Assembly (NCBI RefSeq): GCF_005876955.1
Contig: NZ_SSCL01000006.1
Span: 124,001-188,000 of the forward strand
Source of the DNA: Sinomonas gamaensis
GTDB taxonomy: Bacteria > Actinomycetota > Actinomycetes > Actinomycetales > Micrococcaceae
Length of the DNA stretch: 64,000 nucleotides
Direction: 5' to 3'
The position numbers and the translations under genes were made by a program. This document shows, piece by piece, positions 51,725-64,000 of the stretch. How positions within the stretch are numbered: the first letter of the stretch is position 1; each line of letters starts with the position of its first letter. Under the pieces are notes generated by a model, which saw nothing but the letters and a program-made list of their open reading frames with translations, searched no databases and was not told where the DNA came from.

Positions 51725-53766
51725 GCGCGACGGCGGTGCGCGAGCGCCCCACCGGGCCTGCCGCGCGCCCGCCGGCCACTACCCGAGCCAGCAGGCCGCG
51801 CATCTCGGTCCGGCGCCACTGGCGGCCGTTCCTGCTGGGCGCCGTCGTCGTCCTCTGGCTTGTCCTGTGGGCCGTCCTGAAGGGGACCCAGACGCTCGAG
51901 CTGGGCGGGGCCGAGAAGACGGACTTCCACCTCTGGCTCAACAGTGTCCGTGACAGCTTCGATGCCGCCCGCAGCAACTCGGCGGTCTTCGAGTACGTCG
52001 TCCAGCCGCTCACCGACGGGCTCAACGGGCTCGTGGCGTTCCTGCAGAGCCTCTTCAGCCAGCCCTCGGCCCTGCGGCCGGTGCCCCAGGTCGGCTGGCT
52101 CGGCGTCGTGGTGCTGCTGGCATGGCTGGCCTTCGCGCTCGCCGGGGTCCGCTCGATGCTCCTGGTCGGGGCGTGCGTGCTGCTGTTCGGCTTCTTCGGC
52201 TACTGGCAGCAGAGCATCGACACCCTCGTCGTCACGTTCGTTGCCGTGGGCCTGTGCGCAATCCTGGGGCCCCCGCTGGGGATCTGGATGGCCCGCAGCC
52301 GCCGCGTCTCGGCGATCATCTCGCCGGTGCTGGATCTGATGCAGACCCTGCCGTCGTTCGCGTACCTGGCCCCGCTCGCTCTTGTGTTCGGCATCGGCCC
52401 GGCCGCGGCGATCGTCACCACGATCATCTACTCGCTGCCGCCGCTGGTGCGCATCACCGAGCATGGCATCCGGAACGTCTCGCCCACCACGCTCGAGGCG
52501 GTGACCTCGATGGGCGGCACCGCCTGGCAGACCCTGACCAAGGTCCAGCTGCCCATGGCCCGCCGCACGATCGTCGTCGGGATCAACCAGTGCACGATGG
52601 CGGCCCTGTCGATGGCCACCATCGCCGCCCTCATCAACGGCCCGGGCCTGGGCCAGCCCGTCCTTCAGTCGCTGCAGTCCCTGGACGTCGGCTCGGCCTT
52701 CGTCTCGGGCCTGGCCATCGTCCTCATGGCGATCATGCTCGACCGCACGACGACGGCCGCCTCCGAGCGCTCCGGGATCGAAGCGCGCGTGGCGCGCGGG
52801 ACAAGCGCGGGCGGCTTCCGCGGGCCGCGCGCCCGGCGTGTCGGCGTCATCGCCGGGGCGGTGATCGCCGCCGTCGCCATCTACCTCTCGCACAACTACC
52901 TCGCCCTGGCGAAGTTCCCGGCCTCCCCGGATCTGGGCGGGCCGCTGGGCAAGGCCGTCTCGGCCGCGACCAACTGGACCGTGGGCACGTTCTCCGGCTT
53001 CACCGGCTGGCTCAAGGACACCATCACCACCCTGCTGGTGAACCCGCTCGAGTCGCTGCTGGCACAGTCCCCGTGGTGGGTCATGGCGCTCGTGCTGCTC
53101 GGGATCGCCCTGGCCCTGGGCGGGCGGCGGGCCGCCGTCGCCGCGGCTGCCTGCGAGGCGGTAATCCTGGGAACGGGGCTGTGGAACGAGAGCATGAAGA
53201 CCCTCGCCACAACCCTGGTGGCGACCCTCCTGGTCGTCGTGGCGGCCGTCGTCGTCGGCGTCTGGATGGGGCGCAGCAGGCTTGCCGATGCGATCATCCG
53301 GCCGGTGCTGGACGCGTTCCAGACCATCCCGTCTTTCGTCTACCTCGTCCCGGCACTGGCACTGTTCGGGCCCACCCGCTTCACCGCCATCGTCGCAGCC
53401 CTCGCCTACGGCGTGCCGATCGCGACCAAGCTCGTCGCGGACGGCATCCGCGGAGTCTCCCCGACCACGGTCGAGGCCGCGGAGTCGATGGGCACCACCG
53501 GCTGGCAGATGGTGTCCAAGGTCCAGGTGCCCATGTCCCGCGCCGCCGTCGTGCTGGCTGCGAACCAGGGCCTGCTGTACGTGCTCTCCATGGTCGTCGT
53601 CGGCGGGCTCGTCGGCGGCGGGGGGCTCGGCTACCTCGTGGTCTCCGGCTTCTCGCAGGGCCAGCTCTTCGGCAAGGGCCTGGCCGCCGGCATCGCCATC
53701 ACCGCGCTCGGCATCATGCTCGACCGCATCACCCAGCACGCCGCTGCCCGCCTGGGCAGGGCTTAG
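51721..53766 (+). CDS. proW: Fused double permease of the betaine ABC transporter
   Basis: ATG at 51721 overlaps proV; 681 residues, about twice a normal ProW. Two full transporter domains occur in one chain: the first with [23 protein letters not shown] and [32 protein letters not shown] (EAA loop), the second with [21 protein letters not shown] and [32 protein letters not shown]. Extra helices lie between them. So one polypeptide can supply both halves of the pore. The N-terminal 40 residues are basic and cytosolic. Confidence 0.9.
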   Translation: MSATAVRERPTGPAARPPATTRASRPRISVRRHWRPFLLGAVVVLWLVLWAVLKGTQTLELGGAEKTDFHLWLNSVRDSFDAARSNSAVFEYVVQPLTDGLNGLVAFLQSLFSQPSALRPVPQVGWLGVVVLLAWLAFALAGVRSMLLVGACVLLFGFFGYWQQSIDTLVVTFVAVGLCAILGPPLGIWMARSRRVSAIISPVLDLMQTLPSFAYLAPLALVFGIGPAAAIVTTIIYSLPPLVRITEHGIRNVSPTTLEAVTSMGGTAWQTLTKVQLPMARRTIVVGINQCTMAALSMATIAALINGPGLGQPVLQSLQSLDVGSAFVSGLAIVLMAIMLDRTTTAASERSGIEARVARGTSAGGFRGPRARRVGVIAGAVIAAVAIYLSHNYLALAKFPASPDLGGPLGKAVSAATNWTVGTFSGFTGWLKDTITTLLVNPLESLLAQSPWWVMALVLLGIALALGGRRAAVAAAACEAVILGTGLWNESMKTLATTLVATLLVVVAAVVVGVWMGRSRLADAIIRPVLDAFQTIPSFVYLVPALALFGPTRFTAIVAALAYGVPIATKLVADGIRGVSPTTVEAAESMGTTGWQMVSKVQVPMSRAAVVLAANQGLLYVLSMVVVGGLVGGGGLGYLVVSGFSQGQLFGKGLAAGIAITALGIMLDRITQHAAARLGRA

Positions 53767-53815
53767 AACCTCCAGCTGAACTTCCACCGACTGAACCTCA
53801 CAGAAGGAAACAGCC

Positions 53816-54781
53816 ATGAAGAAATGGATCAAACCCGCGGCCGTCGCGGCCTCCGTCCTCTCTGCGGCCCTGGGTCTGACGGCCTGCGGCGGCGGGGACA
53901 TCTCCGCCACGTCCAACGCCGCCGGCGGCGCGTCCAAGTGCGGGGCGTTCAACGTCGCCGTCAACCCGTGGGTGGGCTACGAGGCGGACGCCTACGTGGT
54001 CGGCACGGTGGCAAAGGAAAAGCTCGGCTGCACCGTGAACTACAAGACCCTCAAGGAAGAGGTCGCGTGGCAGGGCTTCGGCAGCGGCGAGGTGGACACC
54101 GTCCTGGAGAACTGGGGCCATCCCGATCTCACCGACAAGTACATCAAGCAGCAGAAGACCGCCCAGGACGCCGGGCCCACCGGCAACACCGGAGTGATCG
54201 GGTGGTACGTTCCGCCGTGGATGGCCAAGCAGTACCCGGACATCACCGACTCGAAGAACCTGAACAAGTACGCGGACATGTTCAAGACCTCCGAGTCCGG
54301 CGGCCAAGGCCAGCTTCTCGACGGCGACCCGTCCTACGTCACCAATGACGAGGCGCTCGTGAAGAACCTCGGGCTGAACTTCAAGGTGGTCTACGCAGGC
54401 TCCGAGCCAGCGCTGATCCAGGCCTTCCGGCAGGCCGAGCAGAACCACACCCCCCTCATCGGCTACTTCTACGAGCCCCAGTGGTTCCTGAACGAGGTGC
54501 CGCTGGTCAAGGTGAACCTGCCGGCCTACACCGACGGGTGCGACGCCGACCCCGCCAAGGTCGCCTGCGACTACCCCAAGTACGACCTGAACAAGATCGT
54601 CTCCACCAAGTTCGCCAACTCCGGCAGCCCGGCCTACAACCTGGTCAAGAACTTCAAGTGGACCAACCAGGACCAGAACATGGTCGCCGGCTACATCGCG
54701 AAGGACGGCATGAGCCCCGACGCGGCGGCCCAGAAGTGGATCGACGCCAACCCGGACAAGGTGGCGGCATGGCTGAAGTAG
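53816..54781 (+). CDS. proX: Glycine betaine/choline-binding lipoprotein
   Basis: ATG at 53816 after AGAAGGAAA; 321 residues. Signal peptide with lipobox LTAC (Cys23), then the OpuAC domain: FNVAVNPWVGYEADAYVVGTVAKEKLGC, WQGFGSGEVDTVLENWGHPD, VIGWYVPPWMAK, and APLIGYFYEPQWF-like PLIGYFYEPQWFL, with aromatic residues that cage the trimethylammonium group. It is anchored to the outer face of the membrane and feeds the permease. Confidence 0.92.
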   Translation: MKKWIKPAAVAASVLSAALGLTACGGGDISATSNAAGGASKCGAFNVAVNPWVGYEADAYVVGTVAKEKLGCTVNYKTLKEEVAWQGFGSGEVDTVLENWGHPDLTDKYIKQQKTAQDAGPTGNTGVIGWYVPPWMAKQYPDITDSKNLNKYADMFKTSESGGQGQLLDGDPSYVTNDEALVKNLGLNFKVVYAGSEPALIQAFRQAEQNHTPLIGYFYEPQWFLNEVPLVKVNLPAYTDGCDADPAKVACDYPKYDLNKIVSTKFANSGSPAYNLVKNFKWTNQDQNMVAGYIAKDGMSPDAAAQKWIDANPDKVAAWLK

Positions 54782-56280
54782 CAACGCTCAGCCCCGAGCT
54801 AGCGGCCCGGACGATCAAGGGCCTCTATGTCGGAGGTTCTTGGGAGCGGGCGGCCGACGGCGGGACCTCCACCGTGCGCTGCCCGGCGGATGGGCGGGAG
54901 GTCGCCGTCGTCGTCTCCTCGACGGCGGAGGACGCCGAGCGCGCGATCGCGAGCGCGCGTGCCGCGTTCGACGGCGGCCCTTGGCGACGGATGACAGACC
55001 TCGAGCGGGGCGCGGTCATGCTCCGGGTTGCCGAGCTCCTCGAGCGCGACAAGGCCGTGTACGCGCGGGCCGAAGCGCTCGACACGGGCAAGCGGCTCGT
55101 CGAGGCCGAGTACGACATGGACGACATCGCCGCCTGCTTCCGCTACTACGGCAAGGTTGCCGGCCTCGACGCCGGCCGGGTGATCGACACGGGACGGCCG
55201 AACGCCATCAGCCGCGTGGTCTACGAGCCGCTCGGCGTCTGCGCCCTCATCGCCCCGTGGAACTACCCGCTCCTGCAGGCGGCGTGGAAGGTCGCCCCAG
55301 CCCTCGTCGCGGGGAACTCGTTCGTGCTCAAGCCCAGCGAGCTGACGCCGTCGACCTCCATCCTGCTCATGGACACGCTCGCCGAAGCCGGCGTCCCGGC
55401 CGGCGTGGCGAACCTCGTGACGGGGACTGGGTCGAAGGTGGGCGGCCCGCTGAGCGCGGACCCGCGCGTCGACCTTGTCTCGCTCACGGGAGGCCTCTCC
55501 ACGGGGCAGACCATCATGGCCGCGGCCGCCCAGACGGTGAAGCGCGTGGCGTTCGAGCTCGGCGGGAAGAACCCGAACGTGGTCTTCGCGGACGCGGACT
55601 GGGACGCGGCCGTGGACAACGCGCTCACGGCGGTATTCCTGCACTCTGGTCAGGTGTGCTCGGCGGGCGCGCGGCTCGTGGTCGAGGAGTCGATTGCGGG
55701 GCAGTTCGTGGCCGAGGTGGTCGAACGGGCCCAGAAGATCCGGATGGGCGGCCCGTTCGACCCCGACGCCCAGACTGGGCCACTCATCTCCGCCAAACAC
55801 CGCGACCAGGTGCACGCGTACGTCCAGGCCGGGATCGCCGAGGGTGCCGAGCTCCTGTGCGGCGGCTACATCCCTCAGGACGGGCCACTCGCCGACGGGT
55901 TCTTCTACCCGCCCACCGTGCTGGGGAACTGCCGGTCGGGGATGAGCGTGGTGCGGGAGGAGTCCTTCGGCCCGGTCCTCACCGTCGAGACGTTCCGGGA
56001 CGAGGCCGAGGCGATCTCGATCGCGAACGACACCGAGTACGGTCTGGCCGGGGCGGTATGGACCTCGGACGCGTCCAAGGCCCAACGCGTGGCCGGCGCC
56101 CTGCGGCACGGGACGGTGTGGATCAACGACTACCACCCGTACGTCCCCCAGGCGGAGTGGGGCGGGTTCGGGAAGTCCGGGATCGGCCGCGAGCTCGGGC
56201 ACGCGGGGCTCGACGAATATCGCGAGGCCAAGCACATCTGGCAGAACATCGCCCCCGCGCCGAGCGGCTGGTTCGACTAG
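54769..56280 (+). CDS. betB: Betaine aldehyde dehydrogenase
   Basis: ATG at 54769 overlaps the end of proX by 13 bases; 503 residues. ALDH motifs: ALIAPWNYPLLQAAWKVAPALVAGNSFVLKPSELTP, SLTGGLSTGQTI, FELGGKNPNVVF with the general base Glu263, SGQVCSAGARLVVEE with the nucleophile Cys297, and EESFGPVLTVETF. Only FELGGKNPN and the context with betA separate it from other ALDHs. It oxidises betaine aldehyde to glycine betaine with NAD+. A strong hairpin follows. Confidence 0.9.
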   Translation: MAEVATLSPELAARTIKGLYVGGSWERAADGGTSTVRCPADGREVAVVVSSTAEDAERAIASARAAFDGGPWRRMTDLERGAVMLRVAELLERDKAVYARAEALDTGKRLVEAEYDMDDIAACFRYYGKVAGLDAGRVIDTGRPNAISRVVYEPLGVCALIAPWNYPLLQAAWKVAPALVAGNSFVLKPSELTPSTSILLMDTLAEAGVPAGVANLVTGTGSKVGGPLSADPRVDLVSLTGGLSTGQTIMAAAAQTVKRVAFELGGKNPNVVFADADWDAAVDNALTAVFLHSGQVCSAGARLVVEESIAGQFVAEVVERAQKIRMGGPFDPDAQTGPLISAKHRDQVHAYVQAGIAEGAELLCGGYIPQDGPLADGFFYPPTVLGNCRSGMSVVREESFGPVLTVETFRDEAEAISIANDTEYGLAGAVWTSDASKAQRVAGALRHGTVWINDYHPYVPQAEWGGFGKSGIGRELGHAGLDEYREAKHIWQNIAPAPSGWFD

Positions 56281-56342
56281 CCCCCACCCCCCGCGCCACC
56301 ACGCCGACTTCGGCGGCTAGGCGTCGAGCAACCGAAAATTTA

Positions 56343-56386
56343 GGCGGCCCGGCCTCTCACGAGCGATCGTGAGAGGCCGGGCCGCC
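56343..56386. terminator. 18-bp hairpin between betB and the convergent IclR gene
   Basis: Perfect arms at 56343-56360 and 56369-56386 (GGCGGCCCGGCC with CTCTCAC and complement) around GAGCGATC. The right arm lies inside the last codons of the IclR gene on the opposite strand, so the hairpin could terminate betB transcripts. Confidence 0.75.
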
Positions 56387-57175
56387 CATGCGTTCGGTGA
56401 TCTCCTCGCCGGCCGAGACGACTGCCTTGACGACGACGTCGTCCTCGGGCTCGAAGCGGAAGGCGGGCCCGGAGAGGCTCACCGCGCCGATCACGTCGCC
56501 CATGTGCCCGAAGACCGGGGCCGCGATCGCGTTGAGCCCGTCCTCGAGCTCGCCGTGAGTCGTGGCGAAGCCCTTCTGGACGATGTCGGGCAACTCCTTC
56601 TCGAGCTGCTGCCGACTGTGCGTGTGCGGAGTCAGGGACTTGAGCTCGATCTGGTGGAACAGCTCCTCGCGGTCCGACGAATGCAGATACGCGAGGAAGA
56701 CTTTGCCGCTCGAGGTGGCATACAGCGGTGTGAGGTTGCCGATCCAGTCATATGTCGCGAGGTTCGCGGAGCCCATAGCCTGGTCCACATTGACGGCGTA
56801 GACGTCCCGCCGCACGGCGAGGTTGACGGTCTCCCCGAACTGCTGCGCCAGATCCTCAAGGACGGGCCGCGCGGTGTGGACGAGGCTGAGCCTGCGGGGA
56901 ATGGAGCTCGCGACGCGGAGGAGGCCGACGCCGAGCTGGTACTTGCCTCGGCGGCTGCTCTGCTGGACGAAGCCGTGGGTCTCGAGCGCGCCCAGGATGC
57001 GTGACGCCGTCGACTTGTGAACGCCCATCCATTCGGCCATATCGCCGACGGCCGCGCTGCCTTCCTTGGCGAGGATTTCGAGGGCGCGTACCACCCGCTC
57101 GACTGCTTGGACGCCGTTCCCGGAACGCGTCTCGTCGGGTTCGTTCGGGTCCTCGGACACAAAAGTGTTCCCCAT
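56357..57175 (-). CDS. IclR-family regulator of betaine/dimethylglycine genes
   Basis: ATG at 57175 gives 272 residues; GTG 57160 has the better ribosome binding site (GGGGAA) and may be the real start. The HTH is VQAVERVVRALEILAKEGSAAVGDMAEWMGVHKSTASRILGALETHGFVQ. The effector domain follows (TSSGKVFLAYLHSSDREELFHQIELKSLTPHTHSRQQLEKELPDIVQKGFATTHGELEDGLNAIAAPVFG). It is flanked by betB and dimethylglycine oxidase. Ligand unknown. Confidence 0.85.
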   Translation of the reverse strand: MGNTFVSEDPNEPDETRSGNGVQAVERVVRALEILAKEGSAAVGDMAEWMGVHKSTASRILGALETHGFVQQSSRRGKYQLGVGLLRVASSIPRRLSLVHTARPVLEDLAQQFGETVNLAVRRDVYAVNVDQAMGSANLATYDWIGNLTPLYATSSGKVFLAYLHSSDREELFHQIELKSLTPHTHSRQQLEKELPDIVQKGFATTHGELEDGLNAIAAPVFGHMGDVIGAVSLSGPAFRFEPEDDVVVKAVVSAGEEITERMGGPASHDRS

Positions 57176-57239
57176 GTGGTGATTCTGCCAGAGCGATGGT
57201 GTAAATGAGGGCAGGATCACACTCAGTTCGCCACAAGGG

Positions 57240-57275
57240 GAACGGCCCGGTCCCCTGATCGGGACCGGGCCGTTC
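57240..57275. terminator. Perfect 15-bp hairpin after dimethylglycine oxidase
   Basis: GAACGGCCCGGTCCC (57240-57254) and GGGACCGGGCCGTTC (57261-57275) pair around CTGATC, 25 bases beyond the stop codon of the minus-strand gene at 57300. Confidence 0.75.
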
Positions 57276-57299
57276 ACATTCCGGGGAAGGATCCGGAGA

Positions 57300-59813
<2,514 letters not shown>

Positions 59814-59820
59814 TCAGTGG

Positions 59821-60744
59821 TCAGCGGAAGACGACGGTGCTCGCGCCGTCGAGGAGGATGCGGTGCTCGCAGTGCCAGCGGACTGCGCGGGAGAGGGCGA
59901 GGCATTCGGCGTCCTGCCCCACGGTGGCGAGATCGTGGGGGTGGTACGTGTGGTCCACCCGGATGACCTCCTGCTCGATGATCGGTCCTTCGTCGAGGTC
60001 CGCCGTGACATAGTGCGCCGTTGCGCCGACGAGCTTGACGCCGCGCTCGTACGCCTGGTGGTACGGCTTCGCGCCCTTGAAGCCCGGGAGGAACGAGTGG
60101 TGGATGTTGATCGCGCGGCCCTCGAGGGACCGGCACAGGTCGTCGGAGAGGATCTGCATGTAGCGGGCCAGGACGACGAGGTCGATGCCGTGCTCGTCGA
60201 CGAGCGCGAGCAGCCGGGACTCGGCTTCCTCCTTCGTGGCGGCCGTGACCGGGACGTGCACGAACGGAAGGCCTGCCGCCTCCGCCATGGGCCGGAGGTC
60301 CTCGTGGTTCGAGACGACGAGTGCGATCTCGCCGCCGAGCGTGCCGGCACGCCAGCGGAAGATGAGATCGTTGAGGCAGTGCCCGAACTTCGAGACCATG
60401 ACGAGGAGCCGGAGCTTCGAGTCGTCCTGGAACGAGAAGCTCATCCCGAACTCGTCCGCGGTCGCCTGGAACTCGTCGGTGAGTTCCTGGGCGTCCACGG
60501 GAGATTCGGTCGAGAAGGCCGTCCGGAGGAAGAGGGTTCCGCGCTCGCGGTCATCGAACTGCTGGTGCTCGACGATGTCGAAGCCGTGCTGGTACAGGAA
60601 GCTCGTGACAGCCTGCACGATTCCCGGCCGTTCGGGGCACGAGAGGGTCAGCACGGAGGTGCGCCCGGGTCCCCGGCCCTTCCCTTGGAGGGTCGACGAG
60701 GCAGCGGGCTCAGCCAGCGGGGTGGCGGTCTCACTAGTGGTCAT
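59821..60744 (-). CDS. purU: Formyltetrahydrofolate deformylase
   Basis: ATG at 60744 after CAGGAGATCC; 307 residues. An ACT domain (VLTLSCPERPGIVQAVTSFLYQHGFDIVEHQQFDD, about 43-77) precedes the formyltransferase-fold domain with LARYMQILSDDLC, NIHHSFLPGFKGAKPYHQAYERGVKLVGATAHYVTADLDEGPIIEQ. It hydrolyses 10-formyl-THF to formate and THF. With dimethylglycine oxidase downstream, it frees THF when methyl groups come in faster than they can be used. A GntR-type operator lies in the region shared with the divergent gntR gene. Confidence 0.93.
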   Translation of the reverse strand: MTTSETATPLAEPAASSTLQGKGRGPGRTSVLTLSCPERPGIVQAVTSFLYQHGFDIVEHQQFDDRERGTLFLRTAFSTESPVDAQELTDEFQATADEFGMSFSFQDDSKLRLLVMVSKFGHCLNDLIFRWRAGTLGGEIALVVSNHEDLRPMAEAAGLPFVHVPVTAATKEEAESRLLALVDEHGIDLVVLARYMQILSDDLCRSLEGRAINIHHSFLPGFKGAKPYHQAYERGVKLVGATAHYVTADLDEGPIIEQEVIRVDHTYHPHDLATVGQDAECLALSRAVRWHCEHRILLDGASTVVFR

Positions 60745-60767
60745 CGGATCTCCTGGTAGGAGAGTCG

Positions 60768-60796
60768 TATGCATCTGATACAACTCTGATATATTA
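60768..60796. promoter_or_regulatory. Composite GntR operator-like element with TGATATATTA
   Basis: TATGCATCTGATAC-N5-TGATATATTA, the same layout as at 43067-43095 with one base changed in the palindrome (60787-60796). It sits in the divergent purU/gntR promoter. Confidence 0.6.
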
Positions 60797-60855
60797 GCGA
60801 TGTGACTCAGGTTATACTGCTCAACGCGAGCGGGTCAATAACGAAGGAGCATGCC

Positions 60856-61530
60856 GTGGCTCAAGTGGTCGGCCTTGATCCCCAGGAGCGTCCATCTCTG
60901 GCGGAGGTGGCGTACCGTGTCGTGCGCGATCGCCTGCTCACCCTCGAGATTCGCCCGGGAGACCCCATCACCGACGACGCCCTCGCGAAGGAGCTCGGCT
61001 TCGGCCGCACCCCGGTCCGCGAGGCGCTCAAGCGGCTCGAGCTCGACCGCCTTGTGGTCACGTATCCGCGCCGCGGCACCTTTGCCATGCCCGTCGAAGT
61101 GACCGATCTCGCCTACATCTCCGAGATCAGGACCCAGCTTGAGCCGCTCGCCGCTGCAAGGGCGGCCCGGCTCGCCACGCCGGCCGCCCGCCGTCGTCTG
61201 CTGTCCCTGATCGAGAAAGTGAGGGCGTTCGACGTCCCGTCTGCCAGCGTCGGCGAGACCCTCGCGTGCGACGCCGAGATGCACCGCGCCATCTATGCCG
61301 CCGCCGGCAACCCCCACCTCGAGGACGCCCTGGTGCGGTACGACAACCTCGCGACCCGCATCTGGTGCCTCGTCATGGATCGCCTGCCCGGGCTCGGCGG
61401 TCACCTCCACGAGCACATCGCACTGCTGCAGGCAGTGGTCGACGGCGACGAGGAGCGCGCCGCTGAACTCTCCCGTCAGCATGTGGAAGGCTTTGAGGTC
61501 GCCGTGCGCGGCGCCCTGTTCGCCGCCTAG
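60856..61530 (+). CDS. GntR/FCD-family regulator, paralogue 2
   Basis: GTG at 60856 is chosen for AAGGAG seven bases upstream and because it gives 224 residues, equal to the paralogue at 30446. HTH AYRVVRDRLLTLEIRPGDPITDDALAKELGFGRTPVREALKRLELDRLVVTYPRRGTFA. FCD domain with CDAEMHRAIYAAAGNPHLEDALVRYDNLATRIWCLVMDRL. HTH recognition helices (GRTPVREALKRLE) are the same in both paralogues, so they should bind the same sites. Divergent from purU and followed by the molybdoenzyme gene after 35 bases. Confidence 0.9.
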   Translation: MAQVVGLDPQERPSLAEVAYRVVRDRLLTLEIRPGDPITDDALAKELGFGRTPVREALKRLELDRLVVTYPRRGTFAMPVEVTDLAYISEIRTQLEPLAAARAARLATPAARRRLLSLIEKVRAFDVPSASVGETLACDAEMHRAIYAAAGNPHLEDALVRYDNLATRIWCLVMDRLPGLGGHLHEHIALLQAVVDGDEERAAELSRQHVEGFEVAVRGALFAA

Positions 61531-61565
61531 ATTGAACTATCCCTGCTCTATGAAAGGAGTCGCCT

Positions 61566-63932
<2,367 letters not shown>

Positions 63933-63941
63933 TAGGCCGGG

Positions 63942-64000
63942 GTGACCCTTCACCTCGGCTGCCTGGGCGGCAGGTACCGGCTTCTGGAGAAGATCGGCCT
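63942..64000 (+). CDS. Possible start of a gene cut by the window end
   Basis: A frame opens with GTG at 63942 and reads MTLHLGCLGGRYRLLEKIGL up to the end. GGRYRLLEKIG resembles the first strand of Ser/Thr protein kinases, but 19 residues are too few for a call, and the upstream sequence shows no good ribosome binding site. It may equally be non-coding. Confidence 0.2.
   Translation, partial: MTLHLGCLGGRYRLLEKIG

Noticed and set aside
51529-53964. Long minus-strand open frame of 811 codons
   Set aside because: Antisense to the proW permease; low-complexity Arg/Asp/Gly-rich translation without domains.

Overview
The window is high-GC DNA from an actinobacterium, most likely a member of the Micrococcaceae near Arthrobacter, Pseudarthrobacter or Sinomonas. 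This rests on codon use with G/C at nearly every third position, a dimethylglycine oxidase that reads almost like the Arthrobacter globiformis enzyme as I remember it, an ANTAR regulator, LGFP repeats, an SPW-repeat membrane protein and a DUF222-HNH protein. No rRNA, tRNA, CRISPR array or intact insertion sequence was seen. Genus is an inference.

Layout. (1) 1-9993: a glycosylation cluster with two GT9 and two GT4 glycosyltransferases, one GT2, sedoheptulose-7-phosphate isomerase (GmhA), two HldE-type kinase/nucleotidyltransferases and an SDR. This looks like activated-heptose synthesis and transfer in a Gram-positive cell. (2) 10045-16873: accessory genes (DUF6328-like membrane protein, Orn/Lys/Arg decarboxylase fold enzyme, GAF/ANTAR regulator, SPW protein, decayed PAP2/LssY gene, amylosucrase) and a striking intergenic repeat array at 13242-13453. 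(3) 17047-21779: secreted proteins, namely a metzincin-like protease with LGFP repeats, a TasA/camelysin-like protein, and a SipW-type signal peptidase fused to a LamG domain.

(4) 22310-30334: a creatinine cluster (NCS1 permease, creatininase, MFS permease, creatinase, IclR regulator) with a divergent PucR regulator and a DUF2087 protein. (5) 30446-39300: GntR regulator, glyA, soxBDAG and sdaA, converting sarcosine to glycine, serine and pyruvate. (6) 41521-63932: glycine betaine and choline catabolism with one-carbon disposal: folD, formimidoyl-THF cyclodeaminase-like gene, ferredoxin reductase, Rieske oxygenase, Rieske ferredoxin, MFS permease, choline dehydrogenase (betA), a ProVWX-type ABC importer, betaine aldehyde dehydrogenase (betB), IclR, dimethylglycine oxidase, purU, a second GntR and an FdhF/YdeP-type molybdoenzyme.

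How the genes work together (inference from families and order). Choline is oxidised by BetA and BetB to glycine betaine, the Rieske system removes one methyl to give dimethylglycine, and dimethylglycine oxidase gives sarcosine. Creatinine reaches sarcosine through creatininase and creatinase. Sarcosine oxidase gives glycine and 5,10-methylene-THF, GlyA makes serine, and SdaA makes pyruvate. Excess C1 units can pass through FolD/cyclodeaminase to 10-formyl-THF, PurU to formate, and perhaps the FdhF-like enzyme to CO2. Two closely related 224-residue GntR proteins and repeated operator-like motifs (TGATATATYA at four promoters, TTGC-N7-GCAA at three) suggest the region is one regulon.
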